This document shows positions 1 to 10,901 of a DNA stretch of 64,000 bases, in pieces. Every line of letters begins with the position of its first letter. Position 1 is the stretch's first letter. The stretch is taken from the NCBI GenBank assembly GCA_029204225.1, contig CM055099.1:39587192-39651191 (forward strand). The letters are read 5' to 3'. This stretch comes from Diphasiastrum complanatum. Lineage: Eukaryota > Streptophyta > Lycopodiopsida > Lycopodiales > Lycopodiaceae. The translations under genes were made by a program, and so were the position numbers. Under the pieces are notes generated by a model. It was given only the letters and a program-made list of their open reading frames with translations. It did no database searches and had not been told where the DNA came from.

Positions 1-781
1 GTCATGACTTTTGCGGCTGAGGGCAATCAGAATACTTGTGGCCAGGCTCTCTGCAATTCGAACATAATGGTACATAACCAATCGGCTTTCACGGTTGAGG
101 ACAGTCAGGAGAAAAATATCCCAACTCTCCACAGTTGTAGCAGTTGTCCGAAACTGGTTTAATCGCGGTTTGAGACTTCGCTGGTCCAGCAAATTCAGGA
201 GGATTATGCCTTTTTGGTGCGAACTTGGGTCTGTCCTGCTGGGCTGATGTTGTAGTATCCTATACATAGTTAGTAGTCGCATCATTTTGAAAAATATAAA
301 GTACCTCTTGCGCAGGATCTTCAATGTATTTGACATTCACAATAATGCAATCTTTCTTAATGTGTCTAGAAATTTCACATTTCGTACACCACATTCCTGA
401 GTTGGAAAAAGACGCTTTTGGTCTTTTATCTGCAACTTCAGAGATCTGCAATTTCAAGTCATTAAACTTTTTATTAACGTCAGCCATATTACTCTTCCAA
501 AGCTTTTCAACTTTAGAAGTTGACGACTTATCCTCGACAACTTTCGTGTCGTCCTTTCGTTTAATTCGTCGTTTATTCTTTCTCTCTCCTTTGTCAGCTT
601 CTAATTCTGATGAATCGCTGTTTTCAGATTCAGAGCTTGAAGAACTGGTACTTAAATCAGGAGTTCAAGTAACTGGGCAGTGATTTCGTCTAGATTTATT
701 CGACTAGTATTCTCACTTTGTCTTCGTAAAAATTTCTCTCTAAGCTTACGGTATCGTTCTAATCTGGATTCTCTATCTGAC
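1..781 (-). pseudogene. Gag of Ty3/gypsy element A, decayed, continues left of window
   Basis: This is the nucleocapsid-type Gag that packages element RNA. Reading the minus strand from an ATG at 781, the frame opens with MSDRESRLERYRKL and stops near 655. A second frame then carries a Ser/Glu-rich stretch and the ORF at 487-260. Three zinc knuckles are visible: CTKCEISRHIKKDC (about 385-345), CYNCGELGYFSPDC (about 150-110, with the His replaced by Tyr) and CSNCREPGHKYSDC (about 65-20). At least one frame change and two in-frame stops (near 258 and 100) make it inactive. It lies directly downstream of a tRNA-Asp-type PBS and LTR on the same strand, so it is the start of element A. The assignment as gypsy gag is secure from context; the clade is not. 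Confidence 0.8.
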
Positions 782-835
782 ATACACTAGAGATGGAAAT
801 GGATTTGTCAGATTTCTTCTAATTTTCCTAAACTA

Positions 836-853
836 TCCCCGGCAACGGCGCCA
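836..853 (-). promoter_or_regulatory. Primer binding site of element A (tRNA-Asp)
   Basis: The minus strand reads TGGCGCCGTTGCCGGGGA, which is complementary to the 3' end of plant tRNA-Asp including CCA. It lies 12 bases inside the LTR end and about 55 bases before the gag ATG. This fixes the orientation of element A and the inner edge of its 5' LTR. Confidence 0.9.
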
Positions 854-865
854 AAAATTGGTATA

Positions 866-2128
866 TGTCGTACTATACCAACAGGGTTAATATAGATTTT
901 ATAGTAAATAATGTCGTTCCCACATAGGACAGCGTTAGAAAGTTATATTCTTGGTACAATTATGGCAAGTGGTTTCGAGTGTTATTCTGGTTGTCAACAG
1001 ACATTAAAAAGTAACCAGTATTACCTATATTTGGGATGGGTAGTGTTAATAAATTCAGAACAACAATCTAGCCTCTATCAAATTGGATGAAGCACGTTCT
1101 ACAAATGAGATGTTATCAGAGTAGTACAGCGGTACTACACTCTGGCTGATTAAGGTGTCAATAGAGAATCAAGAATTGTTTGATGTATTCACAACTGTGC
1201 AGAAAATTAATTAATCGCGTTTGTGAACTATTCGTTTCTAAACAGAAGTCCTCAACAACTAAAGTCCAACTTAATGGTTAAAGAACACGAAGAGTTTTAG
1301 AATACGTTAGAAACTTATGTCAATGCCAATCAGGAAGACAGATCAGAGACTTAGTTCTTCAAGCAGGAATTGTCACCTCATATGTATACATACAGCTTTA
1401 TTCAATGATCGTGCTAGACTGTACCAAAGATAGTCGTTATTCGAGTGCCGAAAAGTAAGTATTCGTGACAGACGAATAAGATAATTTAAAGACAGTTCTT
1501 CAGAGCATGATTTACGAAAACTCAGCAAACGACTGTAATGCACTAGAGCGTCTGTCTGATCAGAGAGAAATTCATGAAATGCGTTAGAGATTGTTAGCAG
1601 ACTCCAGATCACTCACACTCAGCAGTGCGGAGAACAGAGATAAGAGAAAATAACTCACAGAACTCTATTCACTTCTTCAATCTCTTACATAAGCATAAAA
1701 TCTTCTCTCTTGATGATCGAGACTGAAGTGTGAGATCAATATATGTTCTATGGGACGAACAAACATACCTCTAAAACAACAAGTGTGTCGCTCCCACGAA
1801 AGGGTCTAGTTAACGATCAGACTGAAAATACGTTCATCTATACCATAGGAGGTATACTTAACTATGAGTTAAAGTTACTCTAGTTTATCATGTCTTTTCG
1901 TATCTAGTCATTTCGTATGGACAACCTAGTAAAGGTTGTCCAAGACAATGTCTTTTCCTTTAAAAGGTCTTGCCCTTAATTACAAGGCAAGTACTTAGGA
2001 GATATATTTCCAAAAAATGACTTAGGCCTCTTCATGATTTATACTTATCCAGCTCATATCTTCATTTTCGAGTATATCATGCCATATTTATGTTGATATT
2101 AAATTTTTAACATTTTTGTGGCATCACA
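866..2128 (-). repeat. 5' LTR of gypsy element A
   Basis: On the minus strand the LTR begins TGTGATGCCACAAAAATG at 2128 and ends TATAGTACGACA at 866, about 1263 bp. A near-identical LTR lies on the plus strand at 21898-23158. The flanking 5 bases at 2129-2133 read CTACC on the minus strand and equal the 5 bases after the other LTR, so the two LTRs bracket one insertion. The ORF at 1373-1612 lies wholly inside the LTR and recurs at 22412-22651, so I treat it as LTR sequence rather than a gene. Confidence 0.93.
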
Positions 2129-2480
2129 GGTAGTAACATAGTGGGTTCCACTTGGCGCGACAACTCTGTCAAACGATGCCAATATTGTCGGATGATTTCG
2201 TTACTTCCTTGTTGTAGGGAAGTCAGTGCGTACAGTAGGCCATCAACCGTTCGGTGGGGAGCATACTCAATTAAAAACAGTCTATGGAACTCCTCGATGG
2301 TGTAAATTGAGCCTCTTTCTAGACCATGATACCAGTGCGTAGCCATTCCAGACAAAGTGGTGGTGAAAAACATCATTTCATGATGTGGATTTGTGATGGC
2401 ACTGGTAAAATAGGTGGTCCAAAAAACATCAATATGCTCTTCGGCACTTTCATACGGTGTGCTCCATGAAACTAAGAAGT
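2129..2480 (-). pseudogene. Gag amino half of gypsy element B, cut by element A
   Basis: The minus frame carries the retrotransposon gag domain: YESAEEHIDVFWTTY, then TTTLSGMATHWYHGL, then a stretch with EEFHRLFLIEYAP and QYWHRLTELS. This is the usual order in gypsy Gag (a D/E-H-I-D-VF start, a WY..L centre, then the FxxF and R-Y-x-R-L helices). The frame runs straight into the LTR of element A at 2128. Its carboxyl half is found on the plus strand from 23159, in register across the duplicated CTACC. Upstream of about 2480 the frame is lost, so the start codon is not identified. I am confident of the family; the protein is dead in its present state. Confidence 0.82.
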
Positions 2481-3573
2481 GGATCCACTAAGTTTGGGTA
2501 GTCCTCTTGTCTCCGGGGGTACTACGATTGGTTTAGTCAAATGTCTTGCCATTCTGTTGGCAACAGGTTCTATGTAGGTGTTACGTTCACTAATAGTGGT
2601 TCTGTAGCATTAGTTGGCTCAAGTTCCGGTAGTTCTTCTATGACTTCTAACGTATCACCCATTATAGGTTGGTGAGACTCATCATCTACGGCTAGTGGGA
2701 TAAGGAACCCACGACTGCTTCTTCTAAGCCCTAAACGTTCTCTCTAGGGATTTGAAGTCTCTCTGTGCGGTTCTCCCTTAGACCTAGGTTTCCTTGATAT
2801 ACCTATGATGTCTCACCTAGGGTGACACTATGATTTTTGCATAATACTTTTCTCACTTACGGATAGCAATCAACTGTTGTTGCACATGCATTTTATGATT
2901 TTCTCAAGTTATCTCATAGGTCATCCACCCTTCGTCCACTAATACTGCATATGACCTAACTAACTCTACTTGGTCATTTTTCTGCAACCGTACCCATACA
3001 CAGTTTTCCTTGGTTCTTTGTACCAGGTGTCGTCTCTACGGGATGCTAGGGTTGGTGGGTCATAGGGTAATGATTTTCGACTCAGGGCTCTAGTTTTCAC
3101 CTTTACCATAGTTTCTATATGGAGCCCCATTCTCTAATATGTCCCGTTACTCTATGAAAGGTTTCTAGTAGCACTTGGCAACACTGCCTAGACTCTCTGT
3201 TGGTAAAAACTGTATGCAGTCTTTAGTCCAAACTATATTCCGAACTGTTTGAAGTAGAATGGCCTTGGCAAAGTCGGGTCATGTGCAGCTCGGGTTGGAT
3301 TGTGAACTCATGTGTGGCATGGCCCTAAAACGTATTTTCTAGGTGTGGGATTAGCACACATCACTATGTGATGCTAACCACTTCGACTTGTGATACTTGC
3401 TATTGATTTTCTGAAAACAACGTGTGTACTAGAAGCTTACACAACCATGCTATCTTGTGGCTGGCGGTCTAAACAGTAGAATTGTTCACAACACATGCAA
3501 TCTGAGACGTATGAAATTTGTAGACCATTAGTAGTATGACTACCCTTCAAACACTATTCTCTTATCAGCTAAC
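2481..3573 (-). other. Leader and decayed 5' part of element B
   Basis: This stretch lies between the PBS of element B and its recognisable gag. I found no continuous reading frame. It presumably holds the 5' untranslated leader and an eroded N-terminal gag. The assignment rests on position only. Confidence 0.4.
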
Positions 3574-3590
3574 TCTCGGCAAACGCACCA
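3574..3590 (-). promoter_or_regulatory. Degenerate primer binding site of element B
   Basis: The minus strand reads TGGTGCGTTTGCCGAGA two bases after an LTR end in CCCTAACA. It resembles the tRNA-Asp PBS of element A with several mismatches. It supports 3592 as the inner end of a minus-strand 5' LTR. Confidence 0.6.
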
Positions 3591-3591
3591 A

Positions 3592-4690
3592 TGTTAGGGC
3601 CATTTTCGGCAGGGGATTGGTCCAGCCAAAACGTCCTAAAAGGGTCAAGGGGCCCCACCTCTAATGGCGGTTCAGCCCTACATGAGCAAGAGAGGATTTT
3701 CCACTTCCAACCCTTATGGCCTTCTCTATTGCCCCATGATCCCCAACCGATGAGATTTTTTTAGGCTCTCAGAGATACGGTTGCAAGGAGGGGGTGCTAG
3801 CACTTTTGGTGCAAGGATTCACTAGCTTTCTAGGGTTATGGTTTCATAAAAACTTATATTCACTAATTCGCATTAGGATCTTGCTAATGTCTCCTTCCCC
3901 ATTGAATTCGGCTTCTGGTTAGTAAAAATCTTACATGGGCTTGAAACCAAATTATTGCCTATGATGTGCTCATGGGGTGCAACTTATATGCACCGCTTTG
4001 TTTGATAAGCGGTGGTATTTTTGCCGACCATCGGGTCTAGGTATTTCTCTAGACAGTACCGAGCGGGTGTGACTAGTGTGACACTTAACCAAGGCGGTGC
4101 ATTTCAACCGCAAATGGTGGATGGCCCGATCTGGTGTTTCGCAAAGGTTGGGTCCAATTGATATGTTTGGTGTGAGAGAAAAACCGAAAATTGTAGAGGC
4201 ACTAGTCATGAATGCCGCTTTTGGTCTAAGGTAACTTGCCTTCGTTCTTTAGAGAGTCGTTTGGACTTCTCGTATATTCTAAAACTTGGACATGTGGCGA
4301 GATCAAAGAATTAAAAACTCTTTCCACAGATCATGGGAAAGCTCCATAGGGCATCGCAAAACAGTAGCCAGTCCACAAACCGCAAAAACTCAGTAGGCAG
4401 GCATGTCTCACAGGTCACCGGCAGCTCGTAGGTAGCGTAGGTAGTTCGCAGGTCAGGGAGGGCAGCAAATAGACATGCCGCGGACCATAGGCAGGTCTGA
4501 AACTCAACCACAGTTTGCAACACTATGGACAGGATCAAAGGTGGCAGGGAGGTCGCAAGTATGCCGCAACAAGGTCGTAGACCCAAAAACAACAAGCAAG
4601 CCCAAAAACCTGCAGTTAGCAAAAACCTCAATCCGAAACAACTCCATGCTTGCTGCAACAAACAATAATGCATCCACAAGACATCAACTA
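3592..4690 (-). repeat. LTR of element B (outer boundary uncertain)
   Basis: This segment is repeated, inverted, at about 28130-29371. Both copies end in GGCCCTAACA in LTR orientation, and here a PBS-like site follows immediately. Homology is clear up to about plus position 4617 and weakens beyond it, so the outer LTR edge near 4650-4700 is a guess. Both copies show a similar open frame (containing LRTTYATYELPVTCETCLP here), which I take to be chance conservation inside an LTR. The other copy may be the 3' LTR of the same element B, displaced by the inversion described in the findings. Confidence 0.65.
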
Positions 4691-4699
4691 CCTTCCAAC

Positions 4700-5540
4700 A
4701 TTATCGAAAAGCATTGCAATCTCCAAGTGAGCATTCAAGTAGAGTAAGAGGTGAGTAATTCAAGCCTAACTTCAAGCATTCATCAAACACCCATTTCAAA
4801 CCTCAAAGCAAGGGAAAACGCGATTCATTCATCTTCTTTCTACTTATCAACAAGGATCTCTCAAGTAAGTAGGCTCTCACCTCCTCCTAATCATTTCATT
4901 CTTCAACTACAAACCTTCCATAACTGCTAAATAAGCATAATAGGGAGGATTAAGTAACTATTCACTAATCAAACATAAAGGTAAGTATCCTCTCCCACTC
5001 TCAAGCCATGGACATTGAACAATCATCACTCAAGCATTACCATCCTACTCTCACAATGGACAATATTGGCTAGCGCAACAATGAAACTACAAGCCACTCC
5101 ACATACAATTCACCTAACACATCCCCCACCAAGCACTAGCATTGGCCAACAAGAAGCAACACATACAAGCCAACCAAACAACACTAATGAACAAGACAAC
5201 AAGAATCCAACATCTACTAACAAGCATGGAATAATACAAGACAACAACAACATTCCACATTGTCAAACTACTCTCAAACAACCCATTAAGCTCTCCACCA
5301 AGTAAACATGCACTCTTCAAATATCTCACATCCAAACAAGCAACTCACCAATTAGCAACTCCCAAAAGTACCAACTCATAAAAATACTAACTCACAAAAG
5401 TACTAACATCCAAATACAAGGAGTTGGCTCCTTCTTATAGGAAAATCCAATGGATCTCCTTCACAATGCCATCTTGCCATTCTTCATGTCCTTTAAGCCC
5501 TCTTTGCATTTGTCCCCAACCCATTTGATAGTACACCTAC
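4700..5540. other. A/C-rich unassigned DNA
   Basis: The plus strand is strongly skewed to A and C, with many CAACAA-type runs, most marked at 5015-5340. A short 16-17 base repeat of the type AAAGTACTAACTCAT occurs about three times near 5365-5415. ORFs exist on both strands but show no domain. It may be leader or LTR DNA of an unrecognised element. Confidence 0.35.
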
Positions 5541-8248
5541 TGGCCTCCATAAGAGAATGGGGGAGTGGTGCATTCAAGGCTCTCTTCCAAAATTAGCCAA
5601 GATGCCAATTTTGTCAAAGGCTAGGGAGGCCATTCAAGTTTCCCCTTTTGTACACCCTAGAAGCCCAAAATGTCAATGGCTAGTGGGTGTACCTCCCAAA
5701 TTTTTTAGCCTTCAAGGTGTTTTGGCATTTATTATCCAAATTTTGGGTGAGGCCCTTTTTCAACCCCTATTTTTAGTAGGCGGCCTTCATTTTTCTTTGG
5801 GTACCTTTGTTTTTGGCCTTTCTTCAATTTTTCAAGAGTCGTGCACCTACTGTTCATTTGCCTGGGTTTTTGGTCTGTTGGGTAACCACTTGGCACACAC
5901 ATTTCATTAATGGCCCGTAAATTGCCCAAACTTTGCCGTTAGAGTTTCTGTGACTCCTTGAAACTGAATACATATTTCCCGGTCCCATTTTTACCCCAAA
6001 CTTTTCTTTTTCGGTTTTTTTTTTTTTTTTCTGTGGTTGACTTTTTTGGCATTCATGACTAGGGCTCCCACGATAATACGGTTTCCCTGATAAATACAGT
6101 GAGTGATCATATATTAGTAAAAAATGGACTCAATACATGGTGGGATTTTAGCATGGTCATACCGACTATCTTTTTTACAACTGACCATTTTTTTAAAAAG
6201 CCGTAAAATATTTACTGGCCATTTCTAAGGCCGCAAAATTTGCTCTAGCCTCATTTAGGACGGACCCAGTTCTAGGTGGACCGGCACTCTTGGCTCGGTC
6301 TTACAAAACTTGACCACAAAATGTTTTTGACGGGTTTTTGAAAAGTCAATTTCTTACTTTTAAACTGTGTCTAGCCACTTTAGGGGCGGGCTAGGACCCA
6401 GTTCTAAGGCAAATTTGTGCCATTTTTTCTTGAATAATCGGGTTTTACATGTCGATTTTTCCAGTTTTGCAAATTAGACTTCAATATTAGCCCAATTTTG
6501 CGTTCGAAAATATCGGCTAACAAGATCAAAAGGGATCAAAATCATGATGAATTGATGCATGCTAGGCATTGTATAGATTGAGGTTCTCAGACACATGTGA
6601 GATCATAAAAATTTTTATGGATGGTGTTTCTCCAAGGTAGATCCAAATCTAGTGGATGATTGCTTGTTGGAAAGCTAGTTTGTGATGCAATTGCTTTCAA
6701 GCCAAAAGGACTTTTCTTGAAAAATTTATTGGCATTCAAATGAAGTGGGTAGGGCACCAAAACTGGTGAGACATGACAAGGATTGCTCATATCCAGCTTA
6801 GATTATAAAAAATTCATGATTTTGCATTGTCAATTAAGTTTGTGTGTGATCTAAATGAGTTTTGAGACCATAACATTGCATAGCATTCTTGGAACTCATT
6901 GCTCATTTACTGAAGCTACCTATTGTTGTTTTTCTAAGTTCTAACTTTCTAGTACAATCGAGTATTCTTCTCTATGCCTTTGCCTTTTATACTACAATTT
7001 TCCTACAAGTTTTTGCTAAATTCTAATAATTTTCCTTTTCTACGAAATCACCTCTATTTGTGATCAAAATGATGGTAACCTAAAAAATAGGTCACATCAT
7101 GGTGGGATCTTATTACTCTCACCACTCTGAAGCAGTAATGGATTTTGATAGAAAGTGTCCTTCATTTATAGAAGACTTCAAATATGATGTGCATGATCGA
7201 GTGCGGTTTCTATCTTGTGAAGTGCAAAACTCAAACTCTTATAGCTATATAAGACATGGTAAGTTACAAAAAGGGTCATAAATTAAAATCCTCTTCCTAA
7301 TGCAGTTCTCTGCATGAAATTATTATACATGCCAATTAGTCTAAACATACAATCTACGTTGAATACATGCTCTCACTTTTCTGGAAAAGGTACAAGTGTC
7401 TCTCCAACACTGCTCTCTTCATCGATCTTTCTCCTCGATTCTGAGGTTTTCCTAAAATTCCTATTCAATATCCAAAATCTAGGCTTCTCCCAATATTCTT
7501 GTTCAATATCCAAAACCACAAACCCTAATTTCTCTTTAAGGTTTACAAGTGCTTGTACTTGAACTGTATCATTGATTCATGCATAGAAATCCATTTGAAC
7601 CAGTTGGTTTGAGTTTGATAATTAACTAATGGGACAAGCTCATAACACGCCTCACAACGGCACCTTCCTGTCACTCAACTTTCAGGGTTTATGCCAAAAC
7701 CATTAACATCAACGTTGCTTCATGACATTTCATAGAAGGTCATCACAAAGAACATCCTCAATCTTCAATGGACATCTACAACCTTTAAAGCTACTGTTAG
7801 TGTCTCACAAGACGAGATTTTAGATTGGGCTTTCTTGTTATGCCTCACTTGTTGATGAAACATGAGGTGCTGATTGTGCACAAATCTTCCAAAAAAGATT
7901 TTTGCGTTCGTAAAATGCAGAGCAGCAAGAAATTCTAGTAGAGCATACAACATACAAATGATGAGCAAAAAATGGTGCAAAGTGCAATAAAGCAAGTAAT
8001 CGAAGCCCTAAATATCACTGGAATTCCGCATTTTCACCGCTTATAAACAACATAATACAAAGAAAGTACAATAATTCTACAGCCACAACAGAATACCTTT
8101 TTGCAAGGCCGATTGATTTTTTTTAAACAAAATTGTATTACCAAAATTATTATGTGCACAGGCCCCTTCCATGCAAGGTAATTTCTTTCTAAATTCTCCC
8201 AGGCTTCATTAAAATGGCCCTTAGGCCTTGTATTTCAGCCCCCACACC
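5541..8248. other. Unassigned non-coding DNA
   Basis: I see no gene, RNA or complete repeat. Homopolymer runs occur near 6010-6035. The ORF at 5557-5910 has no recognisable domain, a biased hydrophobic composition typical of T-rich DNA, and no detectable partner. At 7440-7540 the phrase TTCAATATCCAAAA is repeated twice. Confidence 0.3.
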
Positions 8249-8303
8249 GTTGAGCAAAGCATTGAGTGAAAATCCCTAGAGCAACTTGAGCATTGCCAAG
8301 ATT
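8249..8303 (-). repeat. 55-bp splinter of the R2-like retrotransposon
   Basis: The plus-strand sequence from GTTGAGCAAAGCATTGAG to GAGCATTGCCAAG matches 36398-36452, inside the R2-like reverse transcriptase gene, with only two or three differences. Homology stops abruptly on both sides. It is too short to code. Confidence 0.75.
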
Positions 8304-9440
8304 ATGTGAGGTCATACTTTTATGGGCTCTGAGTAATTTTTCCAGAATTTGATCTTTATGTGCTAAAATCTCATAGTGGGCAGTTAATTAAGGTCACTTC
8401 TCTTTCAAGCCTCATAATGCCCTTAGGTTTTTTTCTTAAAAGCTATTCAAAAGCAATCAAATAAATTCTTGTAGAATTAGTGCAGAGTCGGATCAGGGAG
8501 GGAATCTACAGCAGACAGTTGTGGAAGAGCAAATCTTTTCAAGTAGAGAATTTTGACCTTCAACAATAATGGAGATCGAGACTTATGTAGTGTTTTGAAA
8601 GAATTACTAGACTTCTCTCGTGTTGATAGAGACAATCATCAGCTTGTTCCGAAGAAGTGTGTATGATGTCTAAAGCGTCATTGGTGATGCAATTTAAGGA
8701 ATTTGTCATTCTAAAAGACTATCGCATTATGTTTAACTGCAATTTTGTCTGATAAAAAAATATGCATCTGCTTCCGAAGCAAAGGTTAATTTGGGATTTA
8801 CTTTGAGTTTGAAAATTGATTTCATTTCTGATACTTATAAACCTTAGTGAAGAAATTGGTGAAAGTGAATCAATATTTCCACACCGAAAGAGATTTGTAA
8901 TTGATTTGTTTTTTTGTGAGGATTGAAGTCCTTAATCTCTTGTTCGTTCATAACAGTTTCATAAATATGTGTTAAGTTTAATGTCCATATTGTCATGTCC
9001 GTACATGTAGAATATTCTTTTAGACCTAAAAACATGTTTTGGATTATGCCCATCAAGGCAGTTCTCGTGCATTTCTGCAGGTAAGGCCTGTTGGCTCTTT
9101 ATGTGTATTTCTGCAGGTAAGGGATCATAAGCTATAAATGCTTTGTAGGTAGGAACTTGATGTTTCTTCATTTTCAAAATTCTCTTTATTTTTTTCTCAA
9201 ATTTTTCTTACACATGGACCAATGAAAACACTCAAATTTGATATCTACGTAATGTATCTCATTAAAGTTGAAAAAGAAAAAAGTCTTCTTAATAACATTA
9301 TAATTCGGCGTCGGGGCCAGCTAGCAAGCATGAATGAATGTTGTCCATTATATAATATGAAACTTATCATTAAAAAAAAGTATGCTCCAATTGAGATGAA
9401 AATTATACCGTCTAATCTTCAAAAGTTAAAGAGAGAAAAT
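8304..9440. other. Unassigned AT-rich DNA
   Basis: No coding region, RNA or complete repeat is recognisable. Short ORFs at 8844-9177 overlap in several frames and have no domain. A 16-17 base phrase ending in TTTCTGCAGGTAAGG occurs twice near 9070-9125. Confidence 0.3.
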
Positions 9441-9449
9441 GGAAGTGGG

Positions 9450-9712
9450 TTAGCAAGATGCGCAAGAAATCATTCATTGCTTACGCGTAATGGATTGTTG
9501 GTGACTATTTTGCCCAGTTTTCTGACTCATTAAATAGTCACTTATTTTTTTTTTAAAAAAAATTGTGCTGATTCTGCCTGCACCTGCCATGTGGCAGCAT
9601 CGGATTGGTCTAAACAAGGTCCAACAATCCATTACGCAATGGAATGGGCCAGGCACAGGCCATTCTTCCTGGTTAGCAAGATGCTTAAGAATCATTCATT
9701 ACTTACACATGA
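9450..9712. repeat. Foldback/MITE-like structure with flanking direct repeats
   Basis: A 17-base perfect inverted repeat, GCGTAATGGATTGTTGG at 9485-9501 and its complement at 9621-9637, encloses 119 bases. Outside it, a direct repeat of roughly 40 bases (GTTAGCAAGATG...TCATTCATT...TTAC) occurs at about 9450-9486 and 9671-9707. No transposase is present. It may be a miniature inverted-repeat element or a local rearrangement. Confidence 0.5.
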
Positions 9713-9719
9713 GAGAGAG

Positions 9720-10300
9720 AACATGCCATCTATATAGGTCATGATCAACTTTTTCCTGAAATGGAAAAAAATAGTGCCAGTTAAAAGGAATAACCATATT
9801 TCAATTCAATCTCACCTAAAGGAGACGCTCGCTTTGAGAGAATAATCATGACAGATTAGCGTAGGTTACTGCTATTGAAGGCAAAGCTTAAATATAAAGT
9901 AAGCTACATGATTCACTTTTATGAAATTCTCACTTATGCTAAGTCTCAGTAAAGAGCTGATCCGTGTGATCACACTGTGTCTCAAAGTTGGTTGAGAAAT
10001 TAGCTTTGTATGAGCTATAGCTTTGGAATGAGCTATTGAGCCCGTAGTCCTTACTACGTTTGCGTTCGCTGAGAATTTAGCTGTATTTAGTTGGAGGTTG
10101 TCTTGTCTATTCACCCTTGAGACCAAACCTCTCTTGCTACACATATGAAGCTACGAATGGATACTTTTATATTAACTAAGAAACAAATGAAAGTGTCGAG
10201 CTGACCTTAGACCCTTTCTACTGACCAGAACGAATTCAATAAGAAGCACATTGCTACCCTATATTTCTGGCAATCACAACCAGCAAGAACATGTCCATAT
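9720..10300. other. Unassigned DNA 3' of the cysteine-rich ORF
   Basis: No element or RNA gene is recognised. The ORF at 9872-10144 (-) has no domain. If the ORF at 10308-10901 is real, its 3' untranslated region and polyadenylation site should lie here on the minus strand. Confidence 0.3.
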
Positions 10301-10307
10301 GGTTGAT

Positions 10308-10901
10308 CTAAGACTCAGGAATCCCACAGGCGCATTGATTATATCCTTTACAGAACTTGTTCTTGATGTATGCGCAGCACTGTTGGAGTGGAGGTGTAAA
10401 TTTTATGCTACCATGGGGCAAGGACATCTGAGGATGATTGGCAGAAGCAGGGAAAGGACTGGAATCAAGTAGTGGCGATTTTGCTGTCGTAAGGCTGCCC
10501 GTTTGATTGTAGCACTGGTAGTCTATTTGGAGACCTAGGCAGGAGCAATGAAGCTGAGTAGTGTGACAGGCCACATTACGCATCGTGAGTTTCTTGTATT
10601 TCGCTTGCAACTCGATCCGAGGCCTCATACCTGTATTCAAATTTTTGCGAGAGACAGACTTAGTTCCTGTAGATGCTTCCTGGTTAAGTGATCCAGAATT
10701 TCTTACTGCAGAAGCTTTATGCTGTGGAAATTCACCAGGATTATCCATTTCTGCATTGTCCACAGACATAGCATTATCGTTGTATTCCTGGTATGCATCA
10801 GCTATTCCGGGGTTCAATGCTGCAGCCCAGCATGCTAACAACAACCCGCTGTAGCCGAAAAGAATCATGAAAAGAGTATGAGAGTGTACTGGTGCAGCCA
10901 T
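10308..10901 (-). CDS. Candidate secreted cysteine-rich protein, 197 aa
   Basis: This is an uninterrupted frame with ATG at 10901 in a good plant context (GGCTATGGCTGC). The first about 36 residues look like a signal peptide: a short N-region, a hydrophobic core LFMILFGYSGLLLACW, and small residues (AAALNPGIADA) near a possible cleavage site. A low-complexity acidic/Ser region follows to about residue 95. The C-terminal about 95 residues hold nine cysteines, with spacing such as C-x6-C-x-C, C-x8-C and CC-x8-C-x5-C-x-C. I do not recognise the family. It is one of very few ORFs here without stops, repeats or retroelement motifs. An intron within the apparent ORF, or chance openness, cannot be excluded. 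If real, it would act in the apoplast or secretory system. Confidence 0.45.
   Translation of the reverse strand: MAAPVHSHTLFMILFGYSGLLLACWAAALNPGIADAYQEYNDNAMSVDNAEMDNPGEFPQHKASAVRNSGSLNQEASTGTKSVSRKNLNTGMRPRIELQAKYKKLTMRNVACHTTQLHCSCLGLQIDYQCYNQTGSLTTAKSPLLDSSPFPASANHPQMSLPHGSIKFTPPLQQCCAYIKNKFCKGYNQCACGIPES

Noticed and set aside
1373-1612. ORF of 79 residues that recurs at 22412-22651 with almost the same protein
   Set aside because: Both lie inside the paired LTRs of element A; the similarity follows from LTR duplication, not from coding selection.
4311-4679. ORF shared with 28282-28482 (LRTTYATYELP region)
   Set aside because: It lies in the two related LTRs, opens in other frames too, and has no domain or start context.
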